From Propionibacteriales bacterium (GTDB lineage Bacteria; Actinomycetota; Actinomycetes; Propionibacteriales; Nocardioidaceae), in the NCBI GenBank assembly GCA_026392465.1, contig JAPLCA010000026.1, positions 124,001 through 188,000 on the forward strand: 64,000 nt of DNA, given 5' to 3'. Below are positions 32,027 to 39,649 of the stretch, piece after piece; the stretch's first letter is position 1; every line of letters starts with the position of its first letter. The notes under the pieces were generated by a model that saw only the letters and a list, made by a program, of their open reading frames with translations, did no database searches and was not told the DNA's origin. The position numbers were made by a program, and so were the translations under genes.

Positions 32027-32418
32027 GCACCGCCGACCACGACGAGCCGACCTCCCCCGCGACCTCCGACAGGAGCACCATGAGCACCCCCGAGACAGCC
32101 CCCACTCCCAGCCCGCCCCCCGGCCCGACACCGATGGGCGACGCCCCGAGGCTCACGCCGCGCCGAGTGCACCCGTTCAACACGTTCTTCGGCCTGGTGT
32201 TCCTGGCCGCGGCAGGCTCCTGGTTCGCCCACGACCAGGGCCTGCTGGACGGCGTCGACGTCGGCCGGCTCGTGGCGGTCGCCCTGATCGCGCTGGGCGG
32301 GTTGGGGCTGGTGGCGACGATCCTGGTCGGTCGCCGCGGCCGGCGTGGACGCGTCGGCACCGTCCCGGCGACGCCCCCGGCCGAGACTCCGTCGTCGTCA
32401 GGCTCCGACGACGCCTGA
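32023..32418 (+). CDS. Small membrane protein of the PspC cluster
   Basis: A 131-residue protein with a Pro/Thr-rich cytosolic N-terminus and two hydrophobic helices (FNTFFGLVFLAAAGSWFA and LVAVALIALGGLGLVATIL), then a basic and Ser-rich tail. The GTG at 32023 overlaps the upstream PspC stop; an ATG at 32080 would give a shorter product. The last 21 nt overlap the 3' end of convergent glpQ. The function is unknown, presumably linked to the PspC/LiaF cluster. Confidence 0.75.
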   Translation: MSTADHDEPTSPATSDRSTMSTPETAPTPSPPPGPTPMGDAPRLTPRRVHPFNTFFGLVFLAAAGSWFAHDQGLLDGVDVGRLVAVALIALGGLGLVATILVGRRGRRGRVGTVPATPPAETPSSSGSDDA

Positions 32419-33447
32419 CGTCGAGCGGCCCGCGACCCACGCCTCGCGGGCCGCCACCGCGGTGGCGGCGTAGTCAGAGAAGACCCCGTCGACACCGGCG
32501 TCGAAGAACGCCCGGTACTCCGCCGCGGCGTCGCCGGCAGCGGCGCGGTCGGCGCTGGTGCGGAAGTCGGCGGGCAGGAAGTTGTTCTCGTCGCGCATCG
32601 TCCACACGTGCACGAGCAGCCCGGCCGCGTGGGCCCGACCCACGAGCCCGGTCTCGCCGTCGAGCCAGTGCCCCGTCCGCCGGGCGATGACCAGGGTCTT
32701 GTTCGGGCCGATCCCGTCGACGTGGTGGGCCAGGTCGGCCAGCGCCGCGCTGGTCGTCAGGTCGGCGTACGTGCGCGGGTCGCCGGTGGACTCGAGGTCC
32801 CAGGGTGCGCCCTTGCGGTCCATCAGCTGCACGAGCGTCAGGGGCGTCCGTGGCCTGAGCCCGCGCAGGTTCCCGGTCTCCATCGACTGGACGACGACCG
32901 GCACGTCGGCGTCGGTGCGGTTGAGGTCGGCCCGGTCGAGGACGTCGAGCAGCAGGTCGTCGAGGTCGAGCCCCCGCTCGCGGAAGTAGCTCGGGTGCTT
33001 GGTCTCCACGTACACCCCGACCCGGCGAGGCGCCTGCCGCGCGATGTCGACCACCTCCTCGAGGGTGAGCACCTCCTCTGTGCCGGCGAGGGCGAGGTTC
33101 TGTGGCCGTAGCTGAGGGAGACGCTCGCGGACCCGCAGCGTCTTGACCTCAGCGAGCGTGAGGTCCTCGGTGAACCACCCGCTCGTCCACACGCCGTCGA
33201 CCCGCTTGGTGGTGCGCCGGTCGGCGAGCTCCGGGTGGTCGGCGACGTCGGTGGTGTGACCGATCTCGTTCTCGTGCCGCACCACCAGGTGTCCGTCGCG
33301 GGTGGCCACGACGTCGGGCTCGAGGTAGTCGGCGCCCTGCTCGATCGCGAGCAGGTACGACCCGCGCGTGTGCTCGAGCCGGTGACCGGGCACCCCGCGG
33401 TGCCCGATGACCGTGGGGACGGGGGGCCAGGCGGCCGGACCGGTCAT
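32398..33447 (-). CDS. glpQ: Glycerophosphodiester phosphodiesterase
   Basis: Hydrolyses glycerophosphodiesters to glycerol-3-phosphate and an alcohol. 349 residues. The GDPD motif is VIGHRGVPGHRLEHTRGSY with catalytic His and Arg, and EPDVVATRDGHLVVRHE carries the metal ligands and second His. No signal peptide is visible, so a cytosolic enzyme is likely, although related proteins are often secreted. Its 3' end overlaps the convergent membrane-protein gene by 21 nt. Confidence 0.9.
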   Translation of the reverse strand: MTGPAAWPPVPTVIGHRGVPGHRLEHTRGSYLLAIEQGADYLEPDVVATRDGHLVVRHENEIGHTTDVADHPELADRRTTKRVDGVWTSGWFTEDLTLAEVKTLRVRERLPQLRPQNLALAGTEEVLTLEEVVDIARQAPRRVGVYVETKHPSYFRERGLDLDDLLLDVLDRADLNRTDADVPVVVQSMETGNLRGLRPRTPLTLVQLMDRKGAPWDLESTGDPRTYADLTTSAALADLAHHVDGIGPNKTLVIARRTGHWLDGETGLVGRAHAAGLLVHVWTMRDENNFLPADFRTSADRAAAGDAAAEYRAFFDAGVDGVFSDYAATAVAAREAWVAGRSTSGVVGA

Positions 33448-33474
33448 CGCCTCAGGGTTCCAGCAGCGCGGGGC

Positions 33475-34116
33475 TCAGAGCGACCCGGCGATGGCGGCGA
33501 CCGCGGTGAAGAACGCGAGCAGCGCCGAGATCGGCACGGACCACAGCGTCGCGATCGTGATCGAGACCGTCGTGCCGATCTTCGGCGGCACGAACCAGCG
33601 AGCCCGCGGCAGGTCGTCGACGCCCTCGATCCAGCGACCGGTCATGCCGACGCCCGACCAGACGCCCTTGAGCCGGGACACGAAGCGGAGCCCGCCTCCA
33701 CCGGCGATGCTGGTGAGCGCACCCCGGGCCTCCTCGACCTTGTCGGACAGGCTGACCGCGATGCCGAGCTCAGTGGCCAGCTGCTCCGGCTCCTCCACCG
33801 CACGCAGCAGACGCAGGCGCCGCACCGCGAACGCGGCCGGCGCCAGCGCCACGACCAGCGCGACGACGGCGAGCACCGTGCCCGTGGTGCCGCCGGCGGC
33901 CAGCCCGAGCACGACCGTGGCGACGAGGAACGGCAGGGGCGCGAGGACGAGCACGAGCGACGGGACGCGCAGCAGCCGCACGGTCGGGACGATGACGGTC
34001 ACGGCACGGCGCGCCGCGTCCTCCGTCTGGCCGTCGACCCGCGCCGTCGCCCCGTGCACGGCGCGGTTCGTGCGGTCGCGCCAGCTGCGTCGTCGGGGTC
34101 CCTCCTGCGTCGCCAT
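33475..34116 (-). CDS. Membrane protein of unknown function
   Basis: A 213-residue protein with two adjacent hydrophobic helices (about residues 52-95) and another near the C-terminus (SVPISALLAFFTAVAAIAG). The middle carries a charged helix (VEEPEQLATELGIAVSLSDK) and a Gly-rich segment. No family is recognised. TAGGCT lies exactly 6 nt before the ATG, a leaderless signal that supports this start. It is divergent from the ethanolamine permease gene. Confidence 0.75.
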   Translation of the reverse strand: MATQEGPRRRSWRDRTNRAVHGATARVDGQTEDAARRAVTVIVPTVRLLRVPSLVLVLAPLPFLVATVVLGLAAGGTTGTVLAVVALVVALAPAAFAVRRLRLLRAVEEPEQLATELGIAVSLSDKVEEARGALTSIAGGGGLRFVSRLKGVWSGVGMTGRWIEGVDDLPRARWFVPPKIGTTVSITIATLWSVPISALLAFFTAVAAIAGSL

Positions 34117-34122
34117 GACCCC

Positions 34123-34128
34123 AGCCTA
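34123..34128 (-). promoter_or_regulatory. -10 box for leaderless mRNA of the 33475-34116 gene
   Basis: TAGGCT on the minus strand followed by 6 nt and the ATG at 34116. Confidence 0.5.
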
Positions 34129-34165
34129 GAGGTCGGTCCCACCTCGGCCTCGCCCGTAAGCGCGC

Positions 34166-34183
34166 GGCAACATCCGGGCAACA
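34166..34183. promoter_or_regulatory. Direct GGCAACA repeats upstream of the ethanolamine operon
   Basis: GGCAACA at 34166-34172 and 34177-34183, 11 bp apart, about one helical turn, lies 58-75 nt before the eat start. It could bind a regulator such as one responsive to ethanolamine. No regulator gene is adjacent. Confidence 0.3.
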
Positions 34184-34240
34184 CGGCCTCACTAGCGTCG
34201 TGCTCCGGTCGCACGGCGCGGCGCGGGGCGAGGGAGCACC

Positions 34241-35671
34241 ATGACACAGCAGCACGAGACACCCGTGACCTCGGGCTCCGGCGCGAGCGCCCAGGAGTAC
34301 CTCGAGAAGCGTCAGCTCCAGCGAGGCACGGCGGGCTGGGTCCTGCTGGCCGGGCTGGGCGTCAGCTACGTCGTGTCGGGCGACTACTCCGGCTGGAACT
34401 TCGGCCTCGCCGAGGGCGGCTTCGGCGGGCTCGCCGTCGCGACCGTGGTCGTCGCGGCCATGTACCTGGCCCTCGTGCTGGGGATGGCGGAGCTGTCGTC
34501 GTCGCTGCCCGCAGCCGGCGGCGGCTACACGTTCGCCCGGCGTGCCCTCGGACCGTGGGGCGGGTTCGCCACCGGGACCGCCATCCTCATCGAGTACGCC
34601 ATCGCCCCGGCGGCGATCGCGACCTTCATCGGCGCGTACGTGGAGTCGCTCGGGCTGTTCGGCATCACCGACGGCTGGTGGGTCTACCTGGCCGTCTACG
34701 CGCTGTTCATCGGCATCCACCTCGCGGGCGTGGGCGAGGCGCTCAAGGTCATGTTCGTCATCACCTCGGTCGCGCTCGTGGGCCTCGTCGTCTTCGCGGT
34801 GGCGGCGTTGGGCGACTTCGACGTCTCGCGCCTGACGGACATCGCGCCGACCGGCGCCGCCGGGGCGTCCGAGCTGCTCCCCTTCGGCTACCTGGGCATC
34901 TGGTCGGCGATCCCGTTCGCGATCTGGTTCTTCCTCGCCGTCGAGGGCGTGCCGCTGGCCGCCGAGGAGACGGCCGACGCGGAGCGGAACGTGCCGCGCG
35001 GGATCATCGCGGAGATGGCGGTGCTGCTGTTCACGTGCGTGCTGGTGCTCGTGCTCGTCCCGGGCGCCGGGGGCGCGGAGGCGATGGCGTCGTCGGGCAA
35101 CCCGCTGGTGGAGGCCCTCGGCGGGGGCGCTGCCGCCACGGTCGTGAACTACATCGGGCTGGCGGGTCTCGTGGCCAGCTTCTTCTCCATCATCTACGCG
35201 TACTCGCGCCAGCTCTTCGCGCTGTCCCGTGCGGGCTACCTGCCCACGTCGCTCTCGGTGACCAACCGACGCAAGACGCCGACGCTCGCGCTCGTGGTGC
35301 CGGGCGTCATCGGCTTCGGGCTGTCGCTGACCGGGGAGGGCGCGCTGCTGCTCAACATGGCGGTGTTCGGGGCGGCGCTCAGCTACGTGCTGATGATGGT
35401 CAGCCACGTCGTGCTCCGTGTGCGCGAGCCCGACATGCCACGCCCCTACCGGACCCCGGGCGGCGTGCTCACGACCGGCTTCGCGCTCGTCGTCGCGGCG
35501 CTCTCCGTGGTGGCCACCTTCCTGGTCGACAGCACGGCGGCCCTGTGGTGCGTCGGCGTCTTCCTCGCCTTCATGGCCTGGTTCGGGCTCTACAGCCGCC
35601 ACCACCTGGTCGCCGCGTCCCCCGACGAGGAGTTCGCCGCGCTGGCGCGCGCGGAGGAGGACCTCGGGTGA
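34241..35671 (+). CDS. eat: Ethanolamine permease (APC superfamily)
   Basis: A 476-residue amino-acid/polyamine/organocation transporter with about 12 membrane helices. The N-terminal half contains the APC-type segment SYVVSGDYSGWNFGLAEGG and the first helices; PRGIIAEMAVLL and SVTNRRKTPTLALVVPG are conserved loops. The assignment to ethanolamine rests on the eutB-eutC genes that follow with overlapping GTGA junctions, and on family resemblance (SGDYSGWNFG is typical). The ATG at 34241 has GAGGGAG 6 nt upstream. It imports the operon substrate. Confidence 0.92.
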   Translation: MTQQHETPVTSGSGASAQEYLEKRQLQRGTAGWVLLAGLGVSYVVSGDYSGWNFGLAEGGFGGLAVATVVVAAMYLALVLGMAELSSSLPAAGGGYTFARRALGPWGGFATGTAILIEYAIAPAAIATFIGAYVESLGLFGITDGWWVYLAVYALFIGIHLAGVGEALKVMFVITSVALVGLVVFAVAALGDFDVSRLTDIAPTGAAGASELLPFGYLGIWSAIPFAIWFFLAVEGVPLAAEETADAERNVPRGIIAEMAVLLFTCVLVLVLVPGAGGAEAMASSGNPLVEALGGGAAATVVNYIGLAGLVASFFSIIYAYSRQLFALSRAGYLPTSLSVTNRRKTPTLALVVPGVIGFGLSLTGEGALLLNMAVFGAALSYVLMMVSHVVLRVREPDMPRPYRTPGGVLTTGFALVVAALSVVATFLVDSTAALWCVGVFLAFMAWFGLYSRHHLVAASPDEEFAALARAEEDLG

Positions 35672-37077
35672 TCCGGCGGCACACGCTCGGCGGTCGGACC
35701 TACACGTTCGACGGCCTCGTCGACCTGATGGCCAAGGCCACGCCGGTCCGGTCGGGCGACCAGCTGGCCGGCTGCGCGGCCGAGTCCGACGCGGAGCGTG
35801 CCGCGGCCGCCTGGGCGCTGGCGGACGAGCCGCTCGCCACGTTCCTGCAGGAGCAGGTGGTGCCGTACGAGAGCGACGAGGTGACCCGGCTCATCGTCGA
35901 CGCGCACGACGCCGAGGCGTTCGCCCCCGTCGCGCACCTGACCGTGGGCGGGTTCCGCGACTGGCTGCTGGCGACGTCGACGCGTCCCGACGCGGCGGCC
36001 ACGCTCACGACGGTCGCCCCCGGGCTCACGCCCGAGATGGTGGCGGCCGTCTCCAAGCTGATGCGCAACCAGGACCTCGTGCTCGTGGCGCAGGCCGCGC
36101 GGGTCACGTCGGCCTTCCGGACGACGATCGGCCTGCCGGGTCGCATCGCGACCCGCCTCCAGCCCAACCACCCGACCGACGACCCGGCGGGCATCGCGGC
36201 CGCGACGCTCGACGGTCTGCTCATGGGCTCGGGCGACGCGGTGATCGGGATCAACCCGGCCACGGACTCGCCCCAGGCGACGGCCCGGCTGCTGCACCTG
36301 CTCGACGACCTGCGGCAGCGCTTCGACATCCCGATGCAGTCGTGCGTGCTGTCGCACGTGACGACAACGGTCGACCTGATCGAGCAGGGTGCGCCCGTCG
36401 ACCTGGTGTTCCAGTCGGTGGCGGGCACCGAGGGCGCCAACGCCTCGTTCGGGGTCGACGTGCGCATGCTCCTGGAGGCCAACGAGGCGGGCCGCTCCCT
36501 CGGCCGCGGCACGGTCGGGGACCAGGTGATGTACCTGGAGACGGGCCAGGGGTCGGCGCTCTCGGCGGGCGCCCACCTCGGCACCGGGGGCCGACCGGTC
36601 GACCAGCAGACGCTCGAGACCAGGGCGTACGGACTCGCGCGGGCCCTCGACCCGCTGCTCGTCAACACCGTGGTCGGCTTCATCGGACCGGAGTACCTCT
36701 ACGACGGCAAGCAGATCGTGCGGGCCGGTCTCGAGGACCACTTCTGCGGCAAGCTGCTGGGTCTGCCGATGGGCGTCGACGTCTGCTACACGAACCACGC
36801 CGAGGCGGACTCCGACGACATGGACACGCTGCTCACGCTGCTCGGCGTGGCCGGTGCGGCGTTCGTCATCGCCGTGCCCGGCGCCGACGACGTGATGCTC
36901 GGGTACCAGAGCCTGTCGTTCCACGACGCGCTCTACGTGCGGCAGGTGCTGGGGCTCAGGCCGGCGCCGGAGTTCGAGGCCTGGCTCGCCGGTCTCGGCA
37001 TGGCCGACGGGCAGGGTCGCGTGCTGCCCGTCGACCTCGACGCCTCTCCCCTGCTGTCGATCGCGAGCGGGTCGTGA
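35668..37077 (+). CDS. eutB: Ethanolamine ammonia-lyase large subunit
   Basis: Adenosylcobalamin-dependent lyase subunit splitting ethanolamine into acetaldehyde and ammonia. 469 residues, normal length. The TIM-barrel core shows KLMRNQDLVLVA, the substrate-binding LQPNHPTDD, DAVIGINPATDSP, VFQSVAGTEGANASFG and the CYTNHAEADSDDMDTLL segment, all intact. The GTG start overlaps the permease stop (GTGA), and its own stop overlaps eutC. No microcompartment shell genes and no eutA reactivase are nearby, so the pathway works as a free cytosolic form here. Confidence 0.96.
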   Translation: MIRRHTLGGRTYTFDGLVDLMAKATPVRSGDQLAGCAAESDAERAAAAWALADEPLATFLQEQVVPYESDEVTRLIVDAHDAEAFAPVAHLTVGGFRDWLLATSTRPDAAATLTTVAPGLTPEMVAAVSKLMRNQDLVLVAQAARVTSAFRTTIGLPGRIATRLQPNHPTDDPAGIAAATLDGLLMGSGDAVIGINPATDSPQATARLLHLLDDLRQRFDIPMQSCVLSHVTTTVDLIEQGAPVDLVFQSVAGTEGANASFGVDVRMLLEANEAGRSLGRGTVGDQVMYLETGQGSALSAGAHLGTGGRPVDQQTLETRAYGLARALDPLLVNTVVGFIGPEYLYDGKQIVRAGLEDHFCGKLLGLPMGVDVCYTNHAEADSDDMDTLLTLLGVAGAAFVIAVPGADDVMLGYQSLSFHDALYVRQVLGLRPAPEFEAWLAGLGMADGQGRVLPVDLDASPLLSIASGS

Positions 37078-37865
37078 GCATCGGCGACGCCGGCTCGCCC
37101 GACGTCACGGCGAGCGACCCGTGGTCGGGGCTGCGCCGCACCACGCAGGCCCGGATCGGGCTCGGGCGGGCGGGCAGCTCGCTGCCGACGCGGCGCGAGC
37201 TGGAGTTCCGGGCCGCGCATGCCGCCGCACGCGACGCGGTGCACGAGCCGCTCGACGTCGACGCGCTGGTGCCGGGCCTCGACGCGCTCGGCCTCGGACC
37301 CACGCGACGGGTGCGCAGCCTGGCCGAGGGGCGCGGCGAGTACCTCCGCCGCCCCGACCTCGGTCGACGTCCCGCGTCGCTCGACGGGCTCGACGCGGGC
37401 GGCGACGCCGACGTCGCGGTCGTGCTGGCCGACGGCCTGTCGCCGCGGGCGGTCGCCGAGCACGGCGTCGCACTCGTGACCGCCCTCGTCGACGCGCTCG
37501 GCACGGGTCTGCGCGTCGCCGCGCCGGTGGTCGCCACCCAGGCCCGGGTGGCGCTGGGCGACCACGTCGGCGCCGCACTGGGCGTGCAGACGCTGCTCGT
37601 CGTCATCGGCGAGCGGCCCGGCTTGTCGGTGGCCGACAGCCTCGGGATCTACCTCACGCACGACCCTCGACCTGGGCGCACCGACGCGGAGCGGAACTGC
37701 ATCTCCAACATCCACCCACCGGACGGCCTCGGCTACGCGGCGGCGGCCCGGGTGGCCGCCGCCCTCGTCGACGGATCCCGACGGCTGGGGCGATCGGGCG
37801 TGGCGCTCAAGGACTCCTCGGCCCTCGACGACGCCACGGCAGAGGCGCTGGACACCGGACCGTGA
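37074..37865 (+). CDS. eutC: Ethanolamine ammonia-lyase small subunit
   Basis: Partner of EutB carrying most of the cobalamin-binding site. 263 residues. Visible are the N-terminal TQARIGLGRAGSSLPTRRELEF, the DGLSPRAVAEHG segment, LVVIGERPGLSVADSLGIYL and the C-terminal NCISNIHPPDGLGYAAA signature. The GTG overlaps the eutB stop. The operon ends here; a separate promoter drives the next gene. Confidence 0.95.
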   Translation: MSIGDAGSPDVTASDPWSGLRRTTQARIGLGRAGSSLPTRRELEFRAAHAAARDAVHEPLDVDALVPGLDALGLGPTRRVRSLAEGRGEYLRRPDLGRRPASLDGLDAGGDADVAVVLADGLSPRAVAEHGVALVTALVDALGTGLRVAAPVVATQARVALGDHVGAALGVQTLLVVIGERPGLSVADSLGIYLTHDPRPGRTDAERNCISNIHPPDGLGYAAAARVAAALVDGSRRLGRSGVALKDSSALDDATAEALDTGP

Positions 37866-37882
37866 GGTCCGGCACGTCCCAC

Positions 37883-37888
37883 TAGGGT
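37883..37888 (+). promoter_or_regulatory. -10 box for leaderless DMT transporter mRNA
   Basis: TAGGGT followed by exactly 6 nt and the GTG at 37895. Confidence 0.5.
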
Positions 37889-37894
37889 GCACGC

Positions 37895-38734
37895 GTGGCC
37901 GTCCTCCTCTCCCTGCTCTCCGCCCTCTCCTACGGGGTCTCCGACTTCCTCGGCGGGCTGTTCGCCAAGCGCTCCGGACCGTGGCAGACGGCCGTGGTCG
38001 GACAGACGTCGTCGACGGCGTGCACGGTCGCCGTCGCCGTCTTCATCGCCGGCGACCCGGTCGGCGCCGACTGGACGTGGGGCGTGATCGGCGGCGCCGG
38101 GTCGGGCGTCGGGGCGGCCTTCCTCTACCGCGGCCTCGCGGGCGGCCGGATGAGCGTCGTGGCCCCGCTGTCAGCGGTGGTGTGCGCGCTGCTGCCCGTG
38201 GCGGTCGGGCTGGTCACCGGGGACCGGCCGAGCGTGCTGGCCCTCGCGGGGATCGTCGTCGCGTTCCCGGCCATCGCCCTCGTGTCGCGGGTGGTCGAGG
38301 AGGACGCCGCGGCACAGGCGGCGCACCGCGGCGGCGTGGTCGACGGCGTGCTCGCGGGACTCGGGTTCGGCGTGCTCTTCGTCGCCCTCGGCCAGGTGCG
38401 CGACGAGGCGGGCCTGTGGCCGCTGGCCGTGGCGCAGGGTGCCGCTGCCGTCGTCGTCGTGCTGCTGGCCGTGGCGCTGCGCGAGGCGTGGGTGCCGCGC
38501 GACCGGCTCGCCTGGCGTGCGGTGCTCATGGGACCGCTGGGCGCGACCGCGACGACCGCGTTCCTGCTGGCCACGCGCGAGGGGCTGCTCTCGGTGGTGT
38601 CGGTGATCTCCTCGCTGTACCCGGCCACCACCGTCCTGCTCGCGACCCTGGTGCTCAAGGAGCGGATCCAGGCCTGGCAGGGAGTCGGGCTCGCGCTGGC
38701 CGCGTCGGCCGTGACGCTCGTCGCCCTGGGCTGA
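37895..38734 (+). CDS. EamA/DMT-family transporter
   Basis: A 279-residue membrane protein with about ten helices in two EamA repeats, the usual drug/metabolite transporter layout. The repeats carry SALSYGVSDFLGGLFAKR in the first half and LLSVVSVISSLYPATTVLLA then LKERIQAWQGVGLALAASAV in the second. It is probably an exporter of a small metabolite; the substrate is unknown. A leaderless promoter precedes it, so it is independent of the ethanolamine operon. Confidence 0.9.
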   Translation: MAVLLSLLSALSYGVSDFLGGLFAKRSGPWQTAVVGQTSSTACTVAVAVFIAGDPVGADWTWGVIGGAGSGVGAAFLYRGLAGGRMSVVAPLSAVVCALLPVAVGLVTGDRPSVLALAGIVVAFPAIALVSRVVEEDAAAQAAHRGGVVDGVLAGLGFGVLFVALGQVRDEAGLWPLAVAQGAAAVVVVLLAVALREAWVPRDRLAWRAVLMGPLGATATTAFLLATREGLLSVVSVISSLYPATTVLLATLVLKERIQAWQGVGLALAASAVTLVALG

Positions 38735-38753
38735 GCGGGCCCCGCACGGCGGA

Positions 38754-39617
38754 CTACTTCAGGAACTTGCTCGTGGAGCGGTCCTTGAGCGGCTTGCCGC
38801 CGGTCTGGCAGGTGGGGCAGTACTGCAGGGAGGAGTCGGCGAAGACGACCTCGGCGACCGTGTCGCCGCAGACGGGGCACGCCTCGCCCGCGCGTCCGTG
38901 CACCCGCATGCGGGAGCGCTTGCCGTCCTTCAGCTCCGACGCGGGCTTGCCGTGCGCCTCGGCCATCGCCTCGCCCAGCACGGCACGGATCGCCACGTCG
39001 AGCCGCTCCACCTGCTCGGCGTCGAGCTCGGACGCGAGCGCGAACGGCGACAGCCTGGCCGCGTGCAGGATCTCGTCGCTGTAGGCGTTGCCGATGCCGG
39101 CCACGATCTTCTGGTCGCGCAGGAACCGCTTGACCTGCATGCGCCGCCCCTCGAGCAGCGGCGCCACCGTGAAGCCCTCGACCATCGGGTCCGGCCCGAG
39201 GGCCGCGATCCCCGCGACGTCCTGCGGGTCGCGCACGACGTAGACCGCCAACCCCTTGCGGGTGCCGGCCTCCGTGAGGTCGAACCCGACGTGCGGGCCG
39301 TCGCCGTGGTCGAGGCGGACCCGGGCGGCGAGCGGACCGTTGCCCATCTTCAGCCGCTTCTCGGTGAGCTGGTCCGACCAGCGCAGCCACCCGGCCTTCG
39401 CGAGGTGCACGACGAGGTGCAGGCCGTCGACGTCGAGGTCGAGGAACTTGCCGTGCCGCCGCACGTCGGTGACCTGCAGACCCGCCAGCGACGACACGGG
39501 CGGGTCGTAGGTCTTGAGCACGGCGAACGACGCGAGCTCGACCTCGGCGACGACGGCGCCCACGGCGCGCTCGCGCAGGAACGCGGCCAGCGCGTCGACC
39601 TCCGGCATCTCGGGCAC
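38754..39617 (-). CDS. fpg: Fpg/Nei-family DNA glycosylase
   Basis: Excises oxidised bases such as 8-oxoguanine and cuts the abasic site. 287 residues. The catalytic N-terminal proline follows the initiator (MPEMPEVDAL; Pro2, Glu3), VGIGNAYSDEILHAA is the helix-two-turn-helix, and the C-terminal zinc finger has CPVCG and CPTCQ with the terminal SKFLK. The GTG at 39617 is favoured over the ATG at 39608 because it places Pro2-Glu3 correctly; a TAGGCT box lies 6 nt before it. It sits next to a DMT transporter with no operon partner. Confidence 0.93.
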   Translation of the reverse strand: MPEMPEVDALAAFLRERAVGAVVAEVELASFAVLKTYDPPVSSLAGLQVTDVRRHGKFLDLDVDGLHLVVHLAKAGWLRWSDQLTEKRLKMGNGPLAARVRLDHGDGPHVGFDLTEAGTRKGLAVYVVRDPQDVAGIAALGPDPMVEGFTVAPLLEGRRMQVKRFLRDQKIVAGIGNAYSDEILHAARLSPFALASELDAEQVERLDVAIRAVLGEAMAEAHGKPASELKDGKRSRMRVHGRAGEACPVCGDTVAEVVFADSSLQYCPTCQTGGKPLKDRSTSKFLK

Positions 39618-39623
39618 GTCACG

Positions 39624-39629
39624 AGCCTA
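39624..39629 (-). promoter_or_regulatory. -10 box for leaderless fpg mRNA
   Basis: TAGGCT on the minus strand followed by 6 nt and the GTG at 39617. It also decides the start codon of fpg. Confidence 0.55.
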
Positions 39630-39649
39630 GTCCGAGACGCCTCCTGACG

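Noticed and set aside
34117-34240. Cobalamin riboswitch before the ethanolamine operon
   Set aside because: The leader is too short and lacks a B12-box-like sequence.
33235-35667. Single huge ORF joining the region upstream of eutB
   Set aside because: It runs out of frame through eat; the EutB part only begins at 35668, where a GTGA junction and the family N-terminus agree.
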